From: Streptomyces sp. HUAS ZL42
GTDB lineage: Bacteria > Actinomycetota > Actinomycetes > Streptomycetales > Streptomycetaceae
Reading direction: 5' to 3'
NCBI RefSeq assembly: GCF_040782645.1
Contig: NZ_CP160403.1
Location: 5,801,001-5,865,000, forward strand
DNA length: 64,000 nucleotides
This document shows, piece by piece, positions 9,165 to 18,447 of this stretch. Numbering within the stretch: position 1 is the first letter of the stretch; every line of letters starts with the position of its first letter. Under the pieces are notes generated by a model. The model searched no databases. It had not been told where the DNA came from and worked only from the letters and a program-made list of their open reading frames with translations. A program made the position numbers and the translations under genes.

Positions 9165-9237
9165 CGGAGCCGTACGGAAGAGGGCGTAAGGGGCATTGGC
9201 CGTATATGCCCACCAGGGTCAACGACTTTGCCCGGCT

Positions 9238-10503
9238 TCACCTCATCGAGTGAGCCCGTCCGGCGCGGTCCTGGGCCGGCAGCGGCACCCGCCCCCGTAC
9301 GACGGGCTCCAGCAGCAGCGGCAGTCCGAGGACGGGCAGCAGCCACGCCAGGACGATCAGCCGCTCGCCCCAGATGTTGATGTCCGGGTGCCCGGCCTGG
9401 GTGAGGATTCCCGTGAACGCGGCCGCGAACAGGAAGCAGCCGAACGCCCGTCGCCTGAGCGCACCCCAGGCACCCGCGGCCAGCAGCGTGAGGAACAGCG
9501 GCTCCCAGAGCTGCCGGCGCAGCCACTCCACCCAGAAGTTGACCTGAAGATGCAGGAACTCCGGCCACGGACGCGCGCGGTCCGGCCGGGTGAAGTGGGC
9601 CGTGAGCAGGTCCTGCAGGCTCTCCGACTCGGACGGGTAGTGCAGCAGCCTCGCCGCGAGCAGCGTCCCGAAGGCACCGCAGGCCCCCACCACCGCGACC
9701 GGCACGACCCGGTGGCGGGAAGCGGACCGCCGCCGCCGTACCGCGATCGCCGCTCCCGCACCGGACAGGCACACCCCGAGGAACAGCGCCTGCGAGTGCT
9801 TGACCGTGAACAGCGCGACCAGACAACCGCCGACGAGCCAGGCGCCCGCCCGCACCCGCCCGTCCAGCGCCAGCGCGCAGCCCCACACCGCCGCCAGCGT
9901 CAGCGTCAGCAGCAGGCCCTCGGTCATCGGGCGCATGGCGGTCGTGCCGCACGGCAGAACGTAGAACAGGGCCTGACCGGTCAGGCACAGGGGTGTGGGG
10001 GCCCGCAGAGTCCGCAGGATCAGGAAGGCGAGCACCCCGCCCATGATCGTGATCACCACGCTCGCCGTCCACATCCCCCATGTCACGCCGAACACGGTGA
10101 CGAACGGCACCAGGAACACCGGATAACCGGGGCGCGCCTCGAAGATCCGCATGAACCGCTCGGACATGTACGGCACGGTGTGCCCGCCGGTCTGACCCGC
10201 CCTCAGCCGTGCCCCCACGACCCGCCACTCGGCGGCCCGGCACTCGGCCATGACGCGTCGCCTCGGGTCGGGTGCGTGGAAGTGGAGCACGTCGACGCTC
10301 TGGTTGCGGGCCGCGATCGACGCCTCGCCCGCGCAGGCGTACCCGATGGTCGCGGCGGCCGCCTCGTGCTTGCCGTCGCCGCGCAGGCTCAGCGCGTAGG
10401 ACAGATAGTTCTTGGTGTCGGGGGTGTCCCGGCCGGTGACGTTCGCGAGCTGGAGCAGGGCGAACAACGCGGCCAGGCCCAGCATCCAGCCGCGGGGCCT
10501 CAC
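9238..10503 (-). CDS. Polytopic membrane protein of the wall-polymer operon
   Basis: A 421-residue protein with about nine or ten membrane spans. The start is GTG 10503-10501, whose bases overlap the TGA of the upstream glycerophosphotransferase gene in a GTGA arrangement. The two are therefore translationally coupled. After the first span comes a long extracytoplasmic loop (TGRDTPDTKNYLSYALSLRG and on to about residue 110) with acidic residues near the membrane. This is the GT-C glycosyltransferase layout. A much longer frame open to 11244 is antisense to the upstream gene and is not coding there. I infer a membrane glycosyltransferase acting with the neighbouring enzymes; substrate unknown. 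Confidence 0.7.
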   Translation of the reverse strand: MRPRGWMLGLAALFALLQLANVTGRDTPDTKNYLSYALSLRGDGKHEAAAATIGYACAGEASIAARNQSVDVLHFHAPDPRRRVMAECRAAEWRVVGARLRAGQTGGHTVPYMSERFMRIFEARPGYPVFLVPFVTVFGVTWGMWTASVVITIMGGVLAFLILRTLRAPTPLCLTGQALFYVLPCGTTAMRPMTEGLLLTLTLAAVWGCALALDGRVRAGAWLVGGCLVALFTVKHSQALFLGVCLSGAGAAIAVRRRRSASRHRVVPVAVVGACGAFGTLLAARLLHYPSESESLQDLLTAHFTRPDRARPWPEFLHLQVNFWVEWLRRQLWEPLFLTLLAAGAWGALRRRAFGCFLFAAAFTGILTQAGHPDINIWGERLIVLAWLLPVLGLPLLLEPVVRGRVPLPAQDRAGRAHSMR

Positions 10504-12719
10504 GAGGACGCGAGCAGGTCGTGACCGGCGGCCGGGCCGGGCACCCTGACCGCGGACCGCGGGTGGGGCATGTCCTCGCCCAGCATCAGCGTCCGTACGA
10601 CGCGCTCGGCCGCCCGCCCGTCCTCGAACTCGCAGAACCGCTCCCGGAAGGCCGACCGCAGCCGCGCCGACTCCTCGTCCCGCCACGCCCCGGAGGCGAA
10701 CAGCCGCGCCAGTTCCCGGTGGGAGCGCGAGACGTGGCCCGGTGGTTCGGCGGTGACGTCGAAGTAGGTGCCCCGGCTCGCCGCGTACGCGGCCCGGTCG
10801 TCGGCGTGGACGACGATCGGACGGTCCAGGTTGGCGTAGTCGAACATGAGGGCCGAGTAGTCGGTGACGAGGACGTCGGAGGCGAGCATGACCTCCTCGA
10901 CGTGCAGTTCGTCCGTCGCGTCGACCAGGACGCCGCGCCGGTGCAGATCGGTGAGGCCGAGTCCGCGGGCCGGGCCGGTGGCGAGGGTGGGATGCAGACG
11001 GACGACGAGGGTGCGGCCCTCGCCCAGGTCCTGCGCGAACCGGGCCAGGTCGACGCGGTCGACGTGGCCGCCGCGCACGTACTCGCGGCGGGTGGGGGCG
11101 TACAGCACGACCGTGTGCCCGGCCGGAATGCCGCGCCGCGCGCGGAACCCGGCACCGGCGTCCTCCGGCGGGTCGACGAGCACGTCGTTGCGCGGGCTCC
11201 CCGTCCGTACGGAGGTGAAGTGGCAGGGATAGGCCCGCTCCCACACCAGCTCGGAGTGCCGGTTGGCGACCAGGCTGTAGTCCCAGCGGTCGGCGCGCCG
11301 CAGCATCTGCGGTACGTCGACGCCGTGCCGGGCGCCGGGCTTGTCCAGCAGGTCGGCCGCCATGTACTTCAGCGGGGTGCCCTGATGGGTGTGGATGTGC
11401 ACGCTGCCGGGCTGTTTGACCGGCGTGGCGGGCCAGCTGACGTTGTTGACGAAGTACTTCGCCCGCGCGGCGAGCCGGTGGTGGCGCAGGGAGTCGAGGA
11501 GGACGTGCTCGACCCCGTCGGGCAGCAGCGCCGCCTCCTCCTCACCGCGGACCACCCACACCCCGCGGATGTGCGGGGCGATCTCCCGCGCCTTGCGGTG
11601 GACGGCCGCCGGGTCGCCCAGCGCTCCGCGGTGCGAGAACGCCGAGTACAGGGCGAGATCGGGGTCGAGGGTGCCGCGCGCGTGCAGCGCGGCCCAGCCC
11701 CGCTTGACCCGCGCTGCCGTGGCCCTGCGTGCCTCCAGCGCCCGGCGCGCGGCCTCGCGGCCCGCCCGGGCGGCCTGCCGTTTCATCACGTACGCGGCGT
11801 AACCGCCCTCGAGCAGCCGTAGTTCGCCGTCCACCGCGGCGCCCGCGGGCCTGTGCTCGCGGAACAGTTCGGTCGTACGGCGGAAGAACTCGCGCTTGTC
11901 CGACGGCGGCAGCCGGTCCGGCTTGGCGAGGATGTCGAGACAGTGTTCGCCCATCTTGCGGTGCAGACAGGGCCGCCAGCACGCCAGCTCCGGGCGGGAG
12001 TCGACGAAGGCGAAGACCCGTTCGTACTGGTCGTGGATGTCGAAGTGCTTGCGGCTCGTGGTGGACAGGATGTTGCCCTGCCGGCGCTGCCGGTAGTTCA
12101 GGCAGATCCGGTCCAGGGTGGCGATCCGCTCGGCGCTGAGCATGACCGGGAAGGTCCAGGGCGTGTCCTCGTAGTAGCCCGGCGGGAACTCGAACCCGTT
12201 CTTCCCCACGAACTCCCGGCGGTAGACCTTGTTCCACACCACCATCAACAGGTCGAGGATCTCCGGGCGTTCGGCCACGGTGAAGGTGCCCTCGGCGGCC
12301 TCGGCGAGGACGTCCGCCAGTACGTTGCGCCGCGTGCCCCCCCACCAGTACGTGCGCGCGTAGTCGAAGACCAGCACGTCCGGGTCGTGGGTCTCGTCGA
12401 GACGGTCGGCCATGGCGCGCAGCGCGCCGGGTGTGAGGGTGTCGTCGCTGTCGAGGAAGAAGAGGTAGTCGCCGGTCGCCTGGGGCATCCCGGCGTTGCG
12501 GGCGCGGCCGAGGCCCACGTTCTCCGGCAGGTGCAGCGCCTTGAGGCGCGGGTCGCGGGCCGCGTACTCGTCGAGGATCGCGCCGCAGCCGTCCGGCGAG
12601 CAGTCGTCGACGGCGATCACCTCGATGTCGCGGTACGACTGCTCCAGGACCGAGTCGAGGCACTCGGCGAGGAAGCCCTGCACCTTGAAACAGGGGACGA
12701 TGATGCTGAAGCGGGGCAC
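10500..12719 (-). CDS. Fused GT2 glycosyltransferase - CDP-glycerol glycerophosphotransferase (copy 1)
   Basis: A 739-residue two-domain wall teichoic-acid-type enzyme. Residues 1-220 are a GT-A family 2 domain: MPRFSIIVPCFKVQGFL, the nucleotide-binding VDDCSPDG (37-44), and the metal-binding DSDD (90-93). Residues about 360-720 match the Glyphos_transf domain of TagB/TagF enzymes: HQGTPLKYM, then YAPTRREY, then TDYSALMFDYANLDRPIVV at 619-637. Such domains transfer glycerol phosphate (or another polyol phosphate) from a CDP donor. The start is GTG 12719-12717. It follows copy 2 by 8 bp and overlaps the membrane-protein gene downstream, so all are one operon. Among the three paralogs it is closest to the one at 15083. 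Confidence 0.9.
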   Translation of the reverse strand: MPRFSIIVPCFKVQGFLAECLDSVLEQSYRDIEVIAVDDCSPDGCGAILDEYAARDPRLKALHLPENVGLGRARNAGMPQATGDYLFFLDSDDTLTPGALRAMADRLDETHDPDVLVFDYARTYWWGGTRRNVLADVLAEAAEGTFTVAERPEILDLLMVVWNKVYRREFVGKNGFEFPPGYYEDTPWTFPVMLSAERIATLDRICLNYRQRRQGNILSTTSRKHFDIHDQYERVFAFVDSRPELACWRPCLHRKMGEHCLDILAKPDRLPPSDKREFFRRTTELFREHRPAGAAVDGELRLLEGGYAAYVMKRQAARAGREAARRALEARRATAARVKRGWAALHARGTLDPDLALYSAFSHRGALGDPAAVHRKAREIAPHIRGVWVVRGEEEAALLPDGVEHVLLDSLRHHRLAARAKYFVNNVSWPATPVKQPGSVHIHTHQGTPLKYMAADLLDKPGARHGVDVPQMLRRADRWDYSLVANRHSELVWERAYPCHFTSVRTGSPRNDVLVDPPEDAGAGFRARRGIPAGHTVVLYAPTRREYVRGGHVDRVDLARFAQDLGEGRTLVVRLHPTLATGPARGLGLTDLHRRGVLVDATDELHVEEVMLASDVLVTDYSALMFDYANLDRPIVVHADDRAAYAASRGTYFDVTAEPPGHVSRSHRELARLFASGAWRDEESARLRSAFRERFCEFEDGRAAERVVRTLMLGEDMPHPRSAVRVPGPAAGHDLLASS

Positions 12720-12727
12720 TGCTGACG

Positions 12728-14941
12728 TCAGCTCCTTACGAGGGGGGCGGCGGCTGGGGCCGGGACGCGTGCCGCGAGCGGGGTCACCGGTGGGATCGCC
12801 TCCGGGGGCTCGCCGAGCAGCACGCGGCGCACGATGCGTTCGGCGGCCCGGCCGTCGTCGAACTGGCAGAAGCGCTCACGGAAGCGGGCCCGTGCGGCCG
12901 CGGACCCGGCTCCCGCGTACGAGCCGTCGCGGAAAACCCGCGCCAGCTCCTCCGGTGTGCGGGCCACCGGGCCGGGCGGCGTCTCCATCAGGTCGAAGTA
13001 GACGCCCCGTGTCTCCCGGTAGACCTCCCAGTCGTCGGCGTACACGACGATCGGCCGGTCGAGGTTGGCGTAGTCGAACATGATCGACGAGTAGTCGGTG
13101 ACCAGCGCGTCCGCGGCCAGGCAGACGTCCTCGGAGCAGCGGTGCCCGGTGACGTCGATGACGCGGCCGCTGCTCGCCCGGCCGCCCCGGTCGTAGAAGT
13201 AGTGGGCGCGCAGCAGCACCACCACGTCCTCGCCGGCCGCCTCGCAGAAGGCCTCCAGATCCAGCCCGGTGTCGAATCCGGTCCGGTAGTCGCGGTGGGT
13301 GGGGGCGTACAGGACCGCCGTCCTGCCCTCGGGGACGCCCAGCTCCCGCCGGATGCGGGCCACGTCCTGCGCCGTCGCCGTGTAGTACACGTCGTTGCGC
13401 GGATAGCCGTACTCCAGCTGCTCGTACGAGCCCGGGAAGGCGCGCTCCCACATCCGGGTGGAGTGGCTGTTGGAGGACAGGTTGTAGTCCCAGCGGTCGA
13501 CCCGGCCCAGGAGGTTGGTGAAACTGCCGGTCGCGGCCGCCACCACCGGGTACGTCGACTGGTCGACGCCCATCTTCTTCAGCGGGGTGCCGTGCTGCGT
13601 CTGCAGATGCACGCTGCCCTCGCGTTTGACCACGCCCTCCGCGAAGTTGGCGTTGTTGACCAGGTACTTGGCACGGGCCAGCACGTCCCAGTAACGGCGG
13701 CTGCCGATGACGGCGTGGTCGACGTCCTTCGGCATGGCGTGCGCCTGGTCGGCCTCCACCAGGAACACCGAACGGATGTGCGGGGCGAGTTCGCGTGCCT
13801 TGGCGTGGATCGCGGCCGGATTGCAGGTGTAGCCGCGGCCCCAGTACGCGCAGTACACGGCGAGGTTCGGGTCGATACGGCCGAGCAGCCGGCGCCGGTA
13901 GAACAGGCGCGTGCGCAGCATGTGGGGGCGGGGGATGCGCTGGAGCAACTGGGTCGCCGACTGGTTGGCGCCCCGCAGCGCGCGGAACGCCGTGTACGCC
14001 CTGGCCGCCAGCAGCCGGTGCTGCACGCCCAGGCTGCCGCCCGGCACGCGGAAACCGGCGGGGCGGTGGTGCCGGTACAGCCTGCCCGCCCTGCCGAAGA
14101 AGGCGCGCCGGCTGCGTGCGGGCAATCGCCGCGGATGCGCGGCCGTCTTGAGAACGGTGGCGAAGAGCTGCTCGAACAGCGGGCCCGAGCGGTCCTTCGG
14201 GAGGTCCAGTTCGGCGGCCCGGGTGAGCACCAGCTCGGTCTGGTCGAGCAGTTCGGCGTGGTGCTCGCCCGGCGCGTTCAGGCGGTTGCCCTGTCTGCGC
14301 AGCAGATGCCGTACGACGACGGAGCGCAGCACCGCCATGCGCTCGGCCGCGACGGTGACCAGGCCGCCGAAGCCGATGTCGGTGAAATGGTTTCCGGGGA
14401 AGACGAGTTCGCGGTCGGTGAGGAAGGCCCTGCGGTAGGCCGCGCTCCACGCCGGCAGGTGCACGCCGGTCACCTGCGGGGCGCTTTCCGGGGAGAAGGC
14501 GCCGTTCGGCGTTCGTGCGAGGAGCGCTGCGGCAGGGTTGGCCGGTTCGCCCTCCCACCAGGGCGTCCGCTCGTGCTCGAAGTACAGAACATCCACATCG
14601 CCGCCGTCGCCGGTCTCGTCCAGGCGTGCGTCCAGCGCCGCCAGGGCGCCCGGCGCGAGGGTGTCGTCGCCGTCGAGGAACAGCAGATAGGCGCCGGTCG
14701 CCGCCCGCATCCCGGTGTTGCGTGCCCCGGCCAGTCCGGCCGACGGCGGCGAGTGCACCGAGGTCACCCGGCAGTCCCGCTCGGCGTATCCGCAGGCGAC
14801 GCCGGCCGCGGGGGAGTCGGGTGCGTCGCAGACCGTGATCAGCTCGAGGTCGCCGAAGGACTGGGCGAGGACGGAGTCCAGCGCCAGGGACAGCCGGCCC
14901 GCGACCCCGTGGGACGGAACGATGATGCTGAAGCGGGGCAT
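12728..14941 (-). CDS. Fused GT2 glycosyltransferase - CDP-glycerol glycerophosphotransferase (copy 2)
   Basis: A 737-residue paralog with the same two domains. The N-terminal GT2 domain begins MPRFSIIVPSHGVAGRL and carries FLDGDDTLAPG instead of FLDSDDTLTPG. The nucleotide-binding loop is TVCDAPDS rather than VDDCSPDG, so the usual paired aspartates are reduced. The domain may be catalytically altered or use a different donor. The C-terminal polyol-phosphate transferase domain is intact: QHGTPLKKMG, YAPTHRDY, TDYSSIMFDYANLDRPIVV. Start ATG 14941. It follows the gene at 15083 by 141 bp and precedes copy 1 by 8 bp on the same strand. The divergent N-terminal domain suggests it makes a different linkage from the other two. 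Confidence 0.88.
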   Translation of the reverse strand: MPRFSIIVPSHGVAGRLSLALDSVLAQSFGDLELITVCDAPDSPAAGVACGYAERDCRVTSVHSPPSAGLAGARNTGMRAATGAYLLFLDGDDTLAPGALAALDARLDETGDGGDVDVLYFEHERTPWWEGEPANPAAALLARTPNGAFSPESAPQVTGVHLPAWSAAYRRAFLTDRELVFPGNHFTDIGFGGLVTVAAERMAVLRSVVVRHLLRRQGNRLNAPGEHHAELLDQTELVLTRAAELDLPKDRSGPLFEQLFATVLKTAAHPRRLPARSRRAFFGRAGRLYRHHRPAGFRVPGGSLGVQHRLLAARAYTAFRALRGANQSATQLLQRIPRPHMLRTRLFYRRRLLGRIDPNLAVYCAYWGRGYTCNPAAIHAKARELAPHIRSVFLVEADQAHAMPKDVDHAVIGSRRYWDVLARAKYLVNNANFAEGVVKREGSVHLQTQHGTPLKKMGVDQSTYPVVAAATGSFTNLLGRVDRWDYNLSSNSHSTRMWERAFPGSYEQLEYGYPRNDVYYTATAQDVARIRRELGVPEGRTAVLYAPTHRDYRTGFDTGLDLEAFCEAAGEDVVVLLRAHYFYDRGGRASSGRVIDVTGHRCSEDVCLAADALVTDYSSIMFDYANLDRPIVVYADDWEVYRETRGVYFDLMETPPGPVARTPEELARVFRDGSYAGAGSAAARARFRERFCQFDDGRAAERIVRRVLLGEPPEAIPPVTPLAARVPAPAAAPLVRS

Positions 14942-15082
14942 TCTGATCTCTCTGTTGCGGTCCTGGTGCTCACGCCGTGCGGTTGCGGCCGGGGCGCCCC
15001 GCCGGCCGGCAGGTGGACGGCCGGGTCGGGGTGGGCCGCGATGTGCTGAGGGGCATACGAACTCCCGGAAGGGACAACGGCG

Positions 15083-17344
15083 TCACAGGCAGTCGGTGAC
15101 GGGCAGCGAACCCGCCGGTTGCGGCACGGTGGCGAGCGGGGAGCGCGCGAGTGCCGAGGCGGCCGACGGCGCGGGACGCCGCTCGTCCGGCGGCACGAGC
15201 GGCGGCAGGTCCTCGGTCTCGCCGAGCACGACATGGCGTACGACCCGCTCGGCGGCGCGTCCGTCGTCGTAGGGGCAGAACCGCTCGCGGAAGGCCGCCC
15301 GCAGCCGCGCCGAGCGCGAGTCCCGCCACTGGCCGGTCGCGAAGACGTCGATCAGCTCGTCCTCGCTGTGCGTGACCGGGCCGGGGGAGAAGGACCGCAG
15401 GTCGAAGTAGGTGCCGCGGGCCGCCTCGTACACCTCGCGGTCGTCGGCGTGGATCACGATCGGCCGGTCGAGGTTGGCGTAGTCGAACATGATCGACGAG
15501 TAGTCGGTGACCAGCGCGTCCGAGGCCAGACACAGGGACTCCACGCTCGGATGACCGGAGACGTCGATGATCCGGGTGCCCCGGGCGAGCGGGCCGTCCT
15601 GCCAGTAGTGGGCGCGGGCCAGGATCATGAAGCGCGGTCCCAGGCGGCGCAGGACGCGGGCCAGGTCGAGGGTGGTCTGCTGGGTGCGGCGGTAGTCGCG
15701 GTGGGTCGGCGCGTACAGGACCGCGACACAGTCCTGCGGGATGCCGAGCGTCTCGCGCAGCCGGGACACGTCCGCCGGTGTCGCCCGCAGGAGGACGTCG
15801 TTGCGCGGATAGCCGTAGGGGAGCGTGGTGTAGCGGCCGGGGTAGACGCGTTCCCAGGTCAGGGTGGTGTGGCGGTTGGCGGACAGGACGTAGTCCCATT
15901 TGTCGACGCCCCTGAGGAGTTCCTCGAAGTCCATGTCGCGGGCGGCCGCCGGGCGTTCCCGCAGGTCCAGGCCCATGTGCTTGAGAGGGGTGCCGTGCTG
16001 GGTCTGGACGAAGACCTGCCCGCGGCGCTTGACCAGGCGGCGGTCGAAGTTGACGTTGTTGACCAGGTACTTGGAGCGGGCGAGCGCCGACCAGTAGGCG
16101 GCCGTGCCGGGGCTGAGGCGGCGGGTGCCGGGCGGGATCGTGTGGTGGTGCTCGGGGCGGGCGATCCACGCGGTGCGGACGTGCGGGGCGTGCGTGCGGA
16201 ACGCCTCCTCCAGGGCGCCCGGGTTGCAGCCGTGGCCGCGGCCCCAGTAGGCGCTGAAGACGGCACGGTCGGCACGCAGCGGGAGGCGCAGCTGGAGGCG
16301 GTAGTGCAGCTGGAGTGCCGCCGCCCGCACGGCCCGTGCGAGCTTCCTGGCGCCCTTGAGCGTGCGGCGGCGCACGGACATCGCCAGCTGGAGCGCCCGG
16401 TAGGTGCGGTGCAGGCCCAGGTGGACGAGTGTGTGGCGCAGACGGGTGCGCAGCGGGACGGGGGCGCCCGGGGAGCGGTAACGGCGGTAGTGGGCGCGGG
16501 CCCTGCGCAGGAACTCGGCGTGCGTGCCGCGCGGGAGACGGCCCCGCCGGGTGAAGACCGTCGAGAGGTGGTCGACCATGCGGCGGAACAACACCGGCCG
16601 CCAGTGCGCGAGTTCGGGGCGCTCCTCGACGAACGCGAAGACCCGGTCGTACTGCTCGAAGACGTCGAAGTGCCGGCGGCTGGTGGTGCCCAGGATGCTG
16701 CCCTGGCGGCGCTGCCGGTAGTGGACGCAGACCCGGTCGAGGGTGGCGATCGACTCCGCGGCCATCAGGAGGGGGTAGGTCCAGGGCGTGTCCTCGTAGT
16801 AGCCGGGCGGGAAGGCCAGGCCCTGGCGCTCGACGAACTCCCGCCGGTACGCCTTGTTCCAGGCCACCATCAGGACCCTGAGCAGTCCCGGCCGGTCCTC
16901 CAGACGGAACGGGGCCGGGCCCCGCTCGGCGAGCTGTCCCGCGGCATGGTTGCGCTCGGCCTCGCCCGACCAGTACGTGCGCGCGTAGTCGTAGACCAGG
17001 ACGTCCGGTTCGTCCGTCTCCTTCAGCCGGTCGGCGATCGCGAGGAGAGCGTCGGGCGTGAGGGTGTCGTCGGAGTCCAGGAAGAGCAGGTAGTCGCCCG
17101 TCGCCAGGGTCATGCCGGCGTTGCGGGCGGGGCCCAGGCCGGCGTTCTCCGGCAGGTGCAGGGGGAGTACGCGGGGATCGCGGGCCGCGAACTCGTCGAT
17201 GATCTCCCCGCAGGCGTCCGGCGAGCAGTCGTCGACCGCGATCAGTTCCAGATCCGGATACGACTGGGAGAGCACCGATTCGAGGCACTCGTGCAGATAC
17301 GCCTGAACCTTGTACGCGGGGACGATGACACTGAACCTGGGCAA
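15083..17344 (-). CDS. Fused GT2 glycosyltransferase - CDP-glycerol glycerophosphotransferase (copy 3)
   Basis: A 753-residue protein with an N-terminal GT2 domain (PRFSVIVPAYKVQAYLHECL, VDDCSPDA, FLDSDDTLTPD) and a C-terminal TagB/TagF-like domain (QHGTPLKHMG, YAPTHRDY, TDYSSIMFDYANLDRPIVI). The start appears to be TTG 17344-17342, because the conserved PRFS block follows at once, as in both paralogs, and no ATG or GTG is in frame nearby. No clear ribosome-binding site precedes it. Just upstream are two near-identical 18-bp direct repeats 20 bp apart. It is the first gene of the minus-strand wall-polymer series. The enzyme probably builds or extends a polyol-phosphate polymer on the inner face of the membrane. 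Confidence 0.9.
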   Translation of the reverse strand: MPRFSVIVPAYKVQAYLHECLESVLSQSYPDLELIAVDDCSPDACGEIIDEFAARDPRVLPLHLPENAGLGPARNAGMTLATGDYLLFLDSDDTLTPDALLAIADRLKETDEPDVLVYDYARTYWSGEAERNHAAGQLAERGPAPFRLEDRPGLLRVLMVAWNKAYRREFVERQGLAFPPGYYEDTPWTYPLLMAAESIATLDRVCVHYRQRRQGSILGTTSRRHFDVFEQYDRVFAFVEERPELAHWRPVLFRRMVDHLSTVFTRRGRLPRGTHAEFLRRARAHYRRYRSPGAPVPLRTRLRHTLVHLGLHRTYRALQLAMSVRRRTLKGARKLARAVRAAALQLHYRLQLRLPLRADRAVFSAYWGRGHGCNPGALEEAFRTHAPHVRTAWIARPEHHHTIPPGTRRLSPGTAAYWSALARSKYLVNNVNFDRRLVKRRGQVFVQTQHGTPLKHMGLDLRERPAAARDMDFEELLRGVDKWDYVLSANRHTTLTWERVYPGRYTTLPYGYPRNDVLLRATPADVSRLRETLGIPQDCVAVLYAPTHRDYRRTQQTTLDLARVLRRLGPRFMILARAHYWQDGPLARGTRIIDVSGHPSVESLCLASDALVTDYSSIMFDYANLDRPIVIHADDREVYEAARGTYFDLRSFSPGPVTHSEDELIDVFATGQWRDSRSARLRAAFRERFCPYDDGRAAERVVRHVVLGETEDLPPLVPPDERRPAPSAASALARSPLATVPQPAGSLPVTDCL

Positions 17345-17362
17345 GGGACATCCATGGGTCGG

Positions 17363-17400
17363 CGCGGGGGTTCTGCCCGGTACGCGGGCGTTCTGCCCGG
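17363..17400. repeat. Two 18-bp direct repeats upstream of glycopolymer gene
   Basis: Positions 17363-17380 and 17383-17400 are direct repeats with one mismatch and a 20-bp period. Each contains TTCTGCCCGG (17371-17380 and 17391-17400). They lie 18 bp upstream of the TTG start of the first glycerophosphotransferase gene. Two helical turns of spacing in a leader or promoter suggests a regulator binding on one DNA face. No protein is assigned. Confidence 0.4.
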
Positions 17401-17466
17401 GAACGGCCGATGGAGTGATTTGGTTACGGTTCGTACGGCATCCGGGGGATTGCGCGTGAACGGGAA

Positions 17467-17492
17467 GGGGCGGGACAGTGACGTCCCGCCCC
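17467..17492 (-). terminator. Stem-loop terminator after sugar ABC operon
   Basis: A perfect 10-bp stem, GGGGCGGGAC (17467-17476) with GTCCCGCCCC (17483-17492) and a 6-base loop, lies 43 bp past the stop of the permease gene at 17536. There is no U-run, which is common for terminators in Streptomyces. It would end the importer operon before the wall-polymer genes. Confidence 0.6.
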
Positions 17493-17535
17493 CGGATCCG
17501 GTTGTCCTGGCCCGCGTTTCACCAGTCGCCGAAGG

Positions 17536-18447
17536 TCACTTCACCGCGCCCGCCATCACGCCGGACACGAACTGCCGCTGGAACGCGAAGAACACGGCCA
17601 GCGGGATCACCATGGAGATGAACGCGCCCGGTGCCAGGACGTCGATGTTGTTGCCGAACTGCCGTACCTGCGTCTGCAGGGCGACCGTGATCGGCTGGCT
17701 GTCGGCGTTGGTGAACACCAGCGCGACCAGCATGTCGTTCCACACCCACAGGAACTGGAAGATGGCCAGACTCGCGATCGCGGGCCCGGCCAGCGGCATC
17801 ACGACCCGGACGAACAGCCGCAGTTCACCGGCGCCGTCGAGCCGTGCCGCCTCCAGCAGCTCCCGGGGGATCTCCGCGAAGAAGTTCCGCAGCAGGAACA
17901 CCGCGAAGGGCAGGCCGAAGCCCGTGTGGAAGAGGATCACGCCGAAGATCGTGCCGAACAGCCCCAGCTTGCCGAACAGTTCGGCGATCGGGATCAGCGC
18001 CACCTGCACGGGCACGACCAGCAGCCCGACCACGGCCAGGAACCACCAGTCACGGCCCGGGAACTCCATCCACGCGAACGCGTAGCCCGCCAGCGAGCCG
18101 ACGGCCACCACCAGGATCGTCGCCGGCACCGTGATCAGCACGGTGTTGACGAGGGAGTTGGTGATGTCGCTGTTCTCGAGGAGCTTCTGGTAGCTGTCGA
18201 AGGTGAGTTGGGAGGGCTCGCTGAAGACCTTCCACCAGCCGCTCGCGCTCATCTCCTCCGGCGGACGCAGCGAGGACAGCAGCAGACCGATGGTCGGCAC
18301 CAGCCAGAACAGGCCCACGACGATGAGGAACACACGGAGCACACCGCCGCTGACCCCTTCGGCCAGCCGTGCCCCCAGCGACCGCTTCGCCCCGGCGGCC
18401 GTGGCGGGCCCGGTCGTCTTCCCGAGACTTCCGGCGTGCGTCGTCAT
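17536..18447 (-). CDS. Carbohydrate ABC importer, permease 2 (MalG type)
   Basis: A 303-residue inner-membrane permease with six predicted spans. The family EAA loop that docks the ATPase reads ELLEAARLDGAGELRLFVRV, and the C-terminal RQFVSGVMAGAVK is typical of MalG-like proteins. ATG 18447 overlaps the stop of the upstream permease gene by four bases (ATGA), showing coupled translation. The first 25 residues are a cytoplasmic tail. It works with the lipoprotein and permease encoded just upstream. No ATPase gene is present in the cluster. In Streptomyces such importers commonly share the MsiK ATPase, which I infer here. The sugar is not evident from sequence. Confidence 0.9.
   Translation of the reverse strand: MTTHAGSLGKTTGPATAAGAKRSLGARLAEGVSGGVLRVFLIVVGLFWLVPTIGLLLSSLRPPEEMSASGWWKVFSEPSQLTFDSYQKLLENSDITNSLVNTVLITVPATILVVAVGSLAGYAFAWMEFPGRDWWFLAVVGLLVVPVQVALIPIAELFGKLGLFGTIFGVILFHTGFGLPFAVFLLRNFFAEIPRELLEAARLDGAGELRLFVRVVMPLAGPAIASLAIFQFLWVWNDMLVALVFTNADSQPITVALQTQVRQFGNNIDVLAPGAFISMVIPLAVFFAFQRQFVSGVMAGAVK

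Noticed and set aside
10504..11244. N-terminal extension of the membrane protein at 9238-10503
   Set aside because: These codons lie inside the glycerophosphotransferase gene on the same strand in another frame and read as Arg/Pro-rich sequence; the membrane protein starts at GTG 10503.
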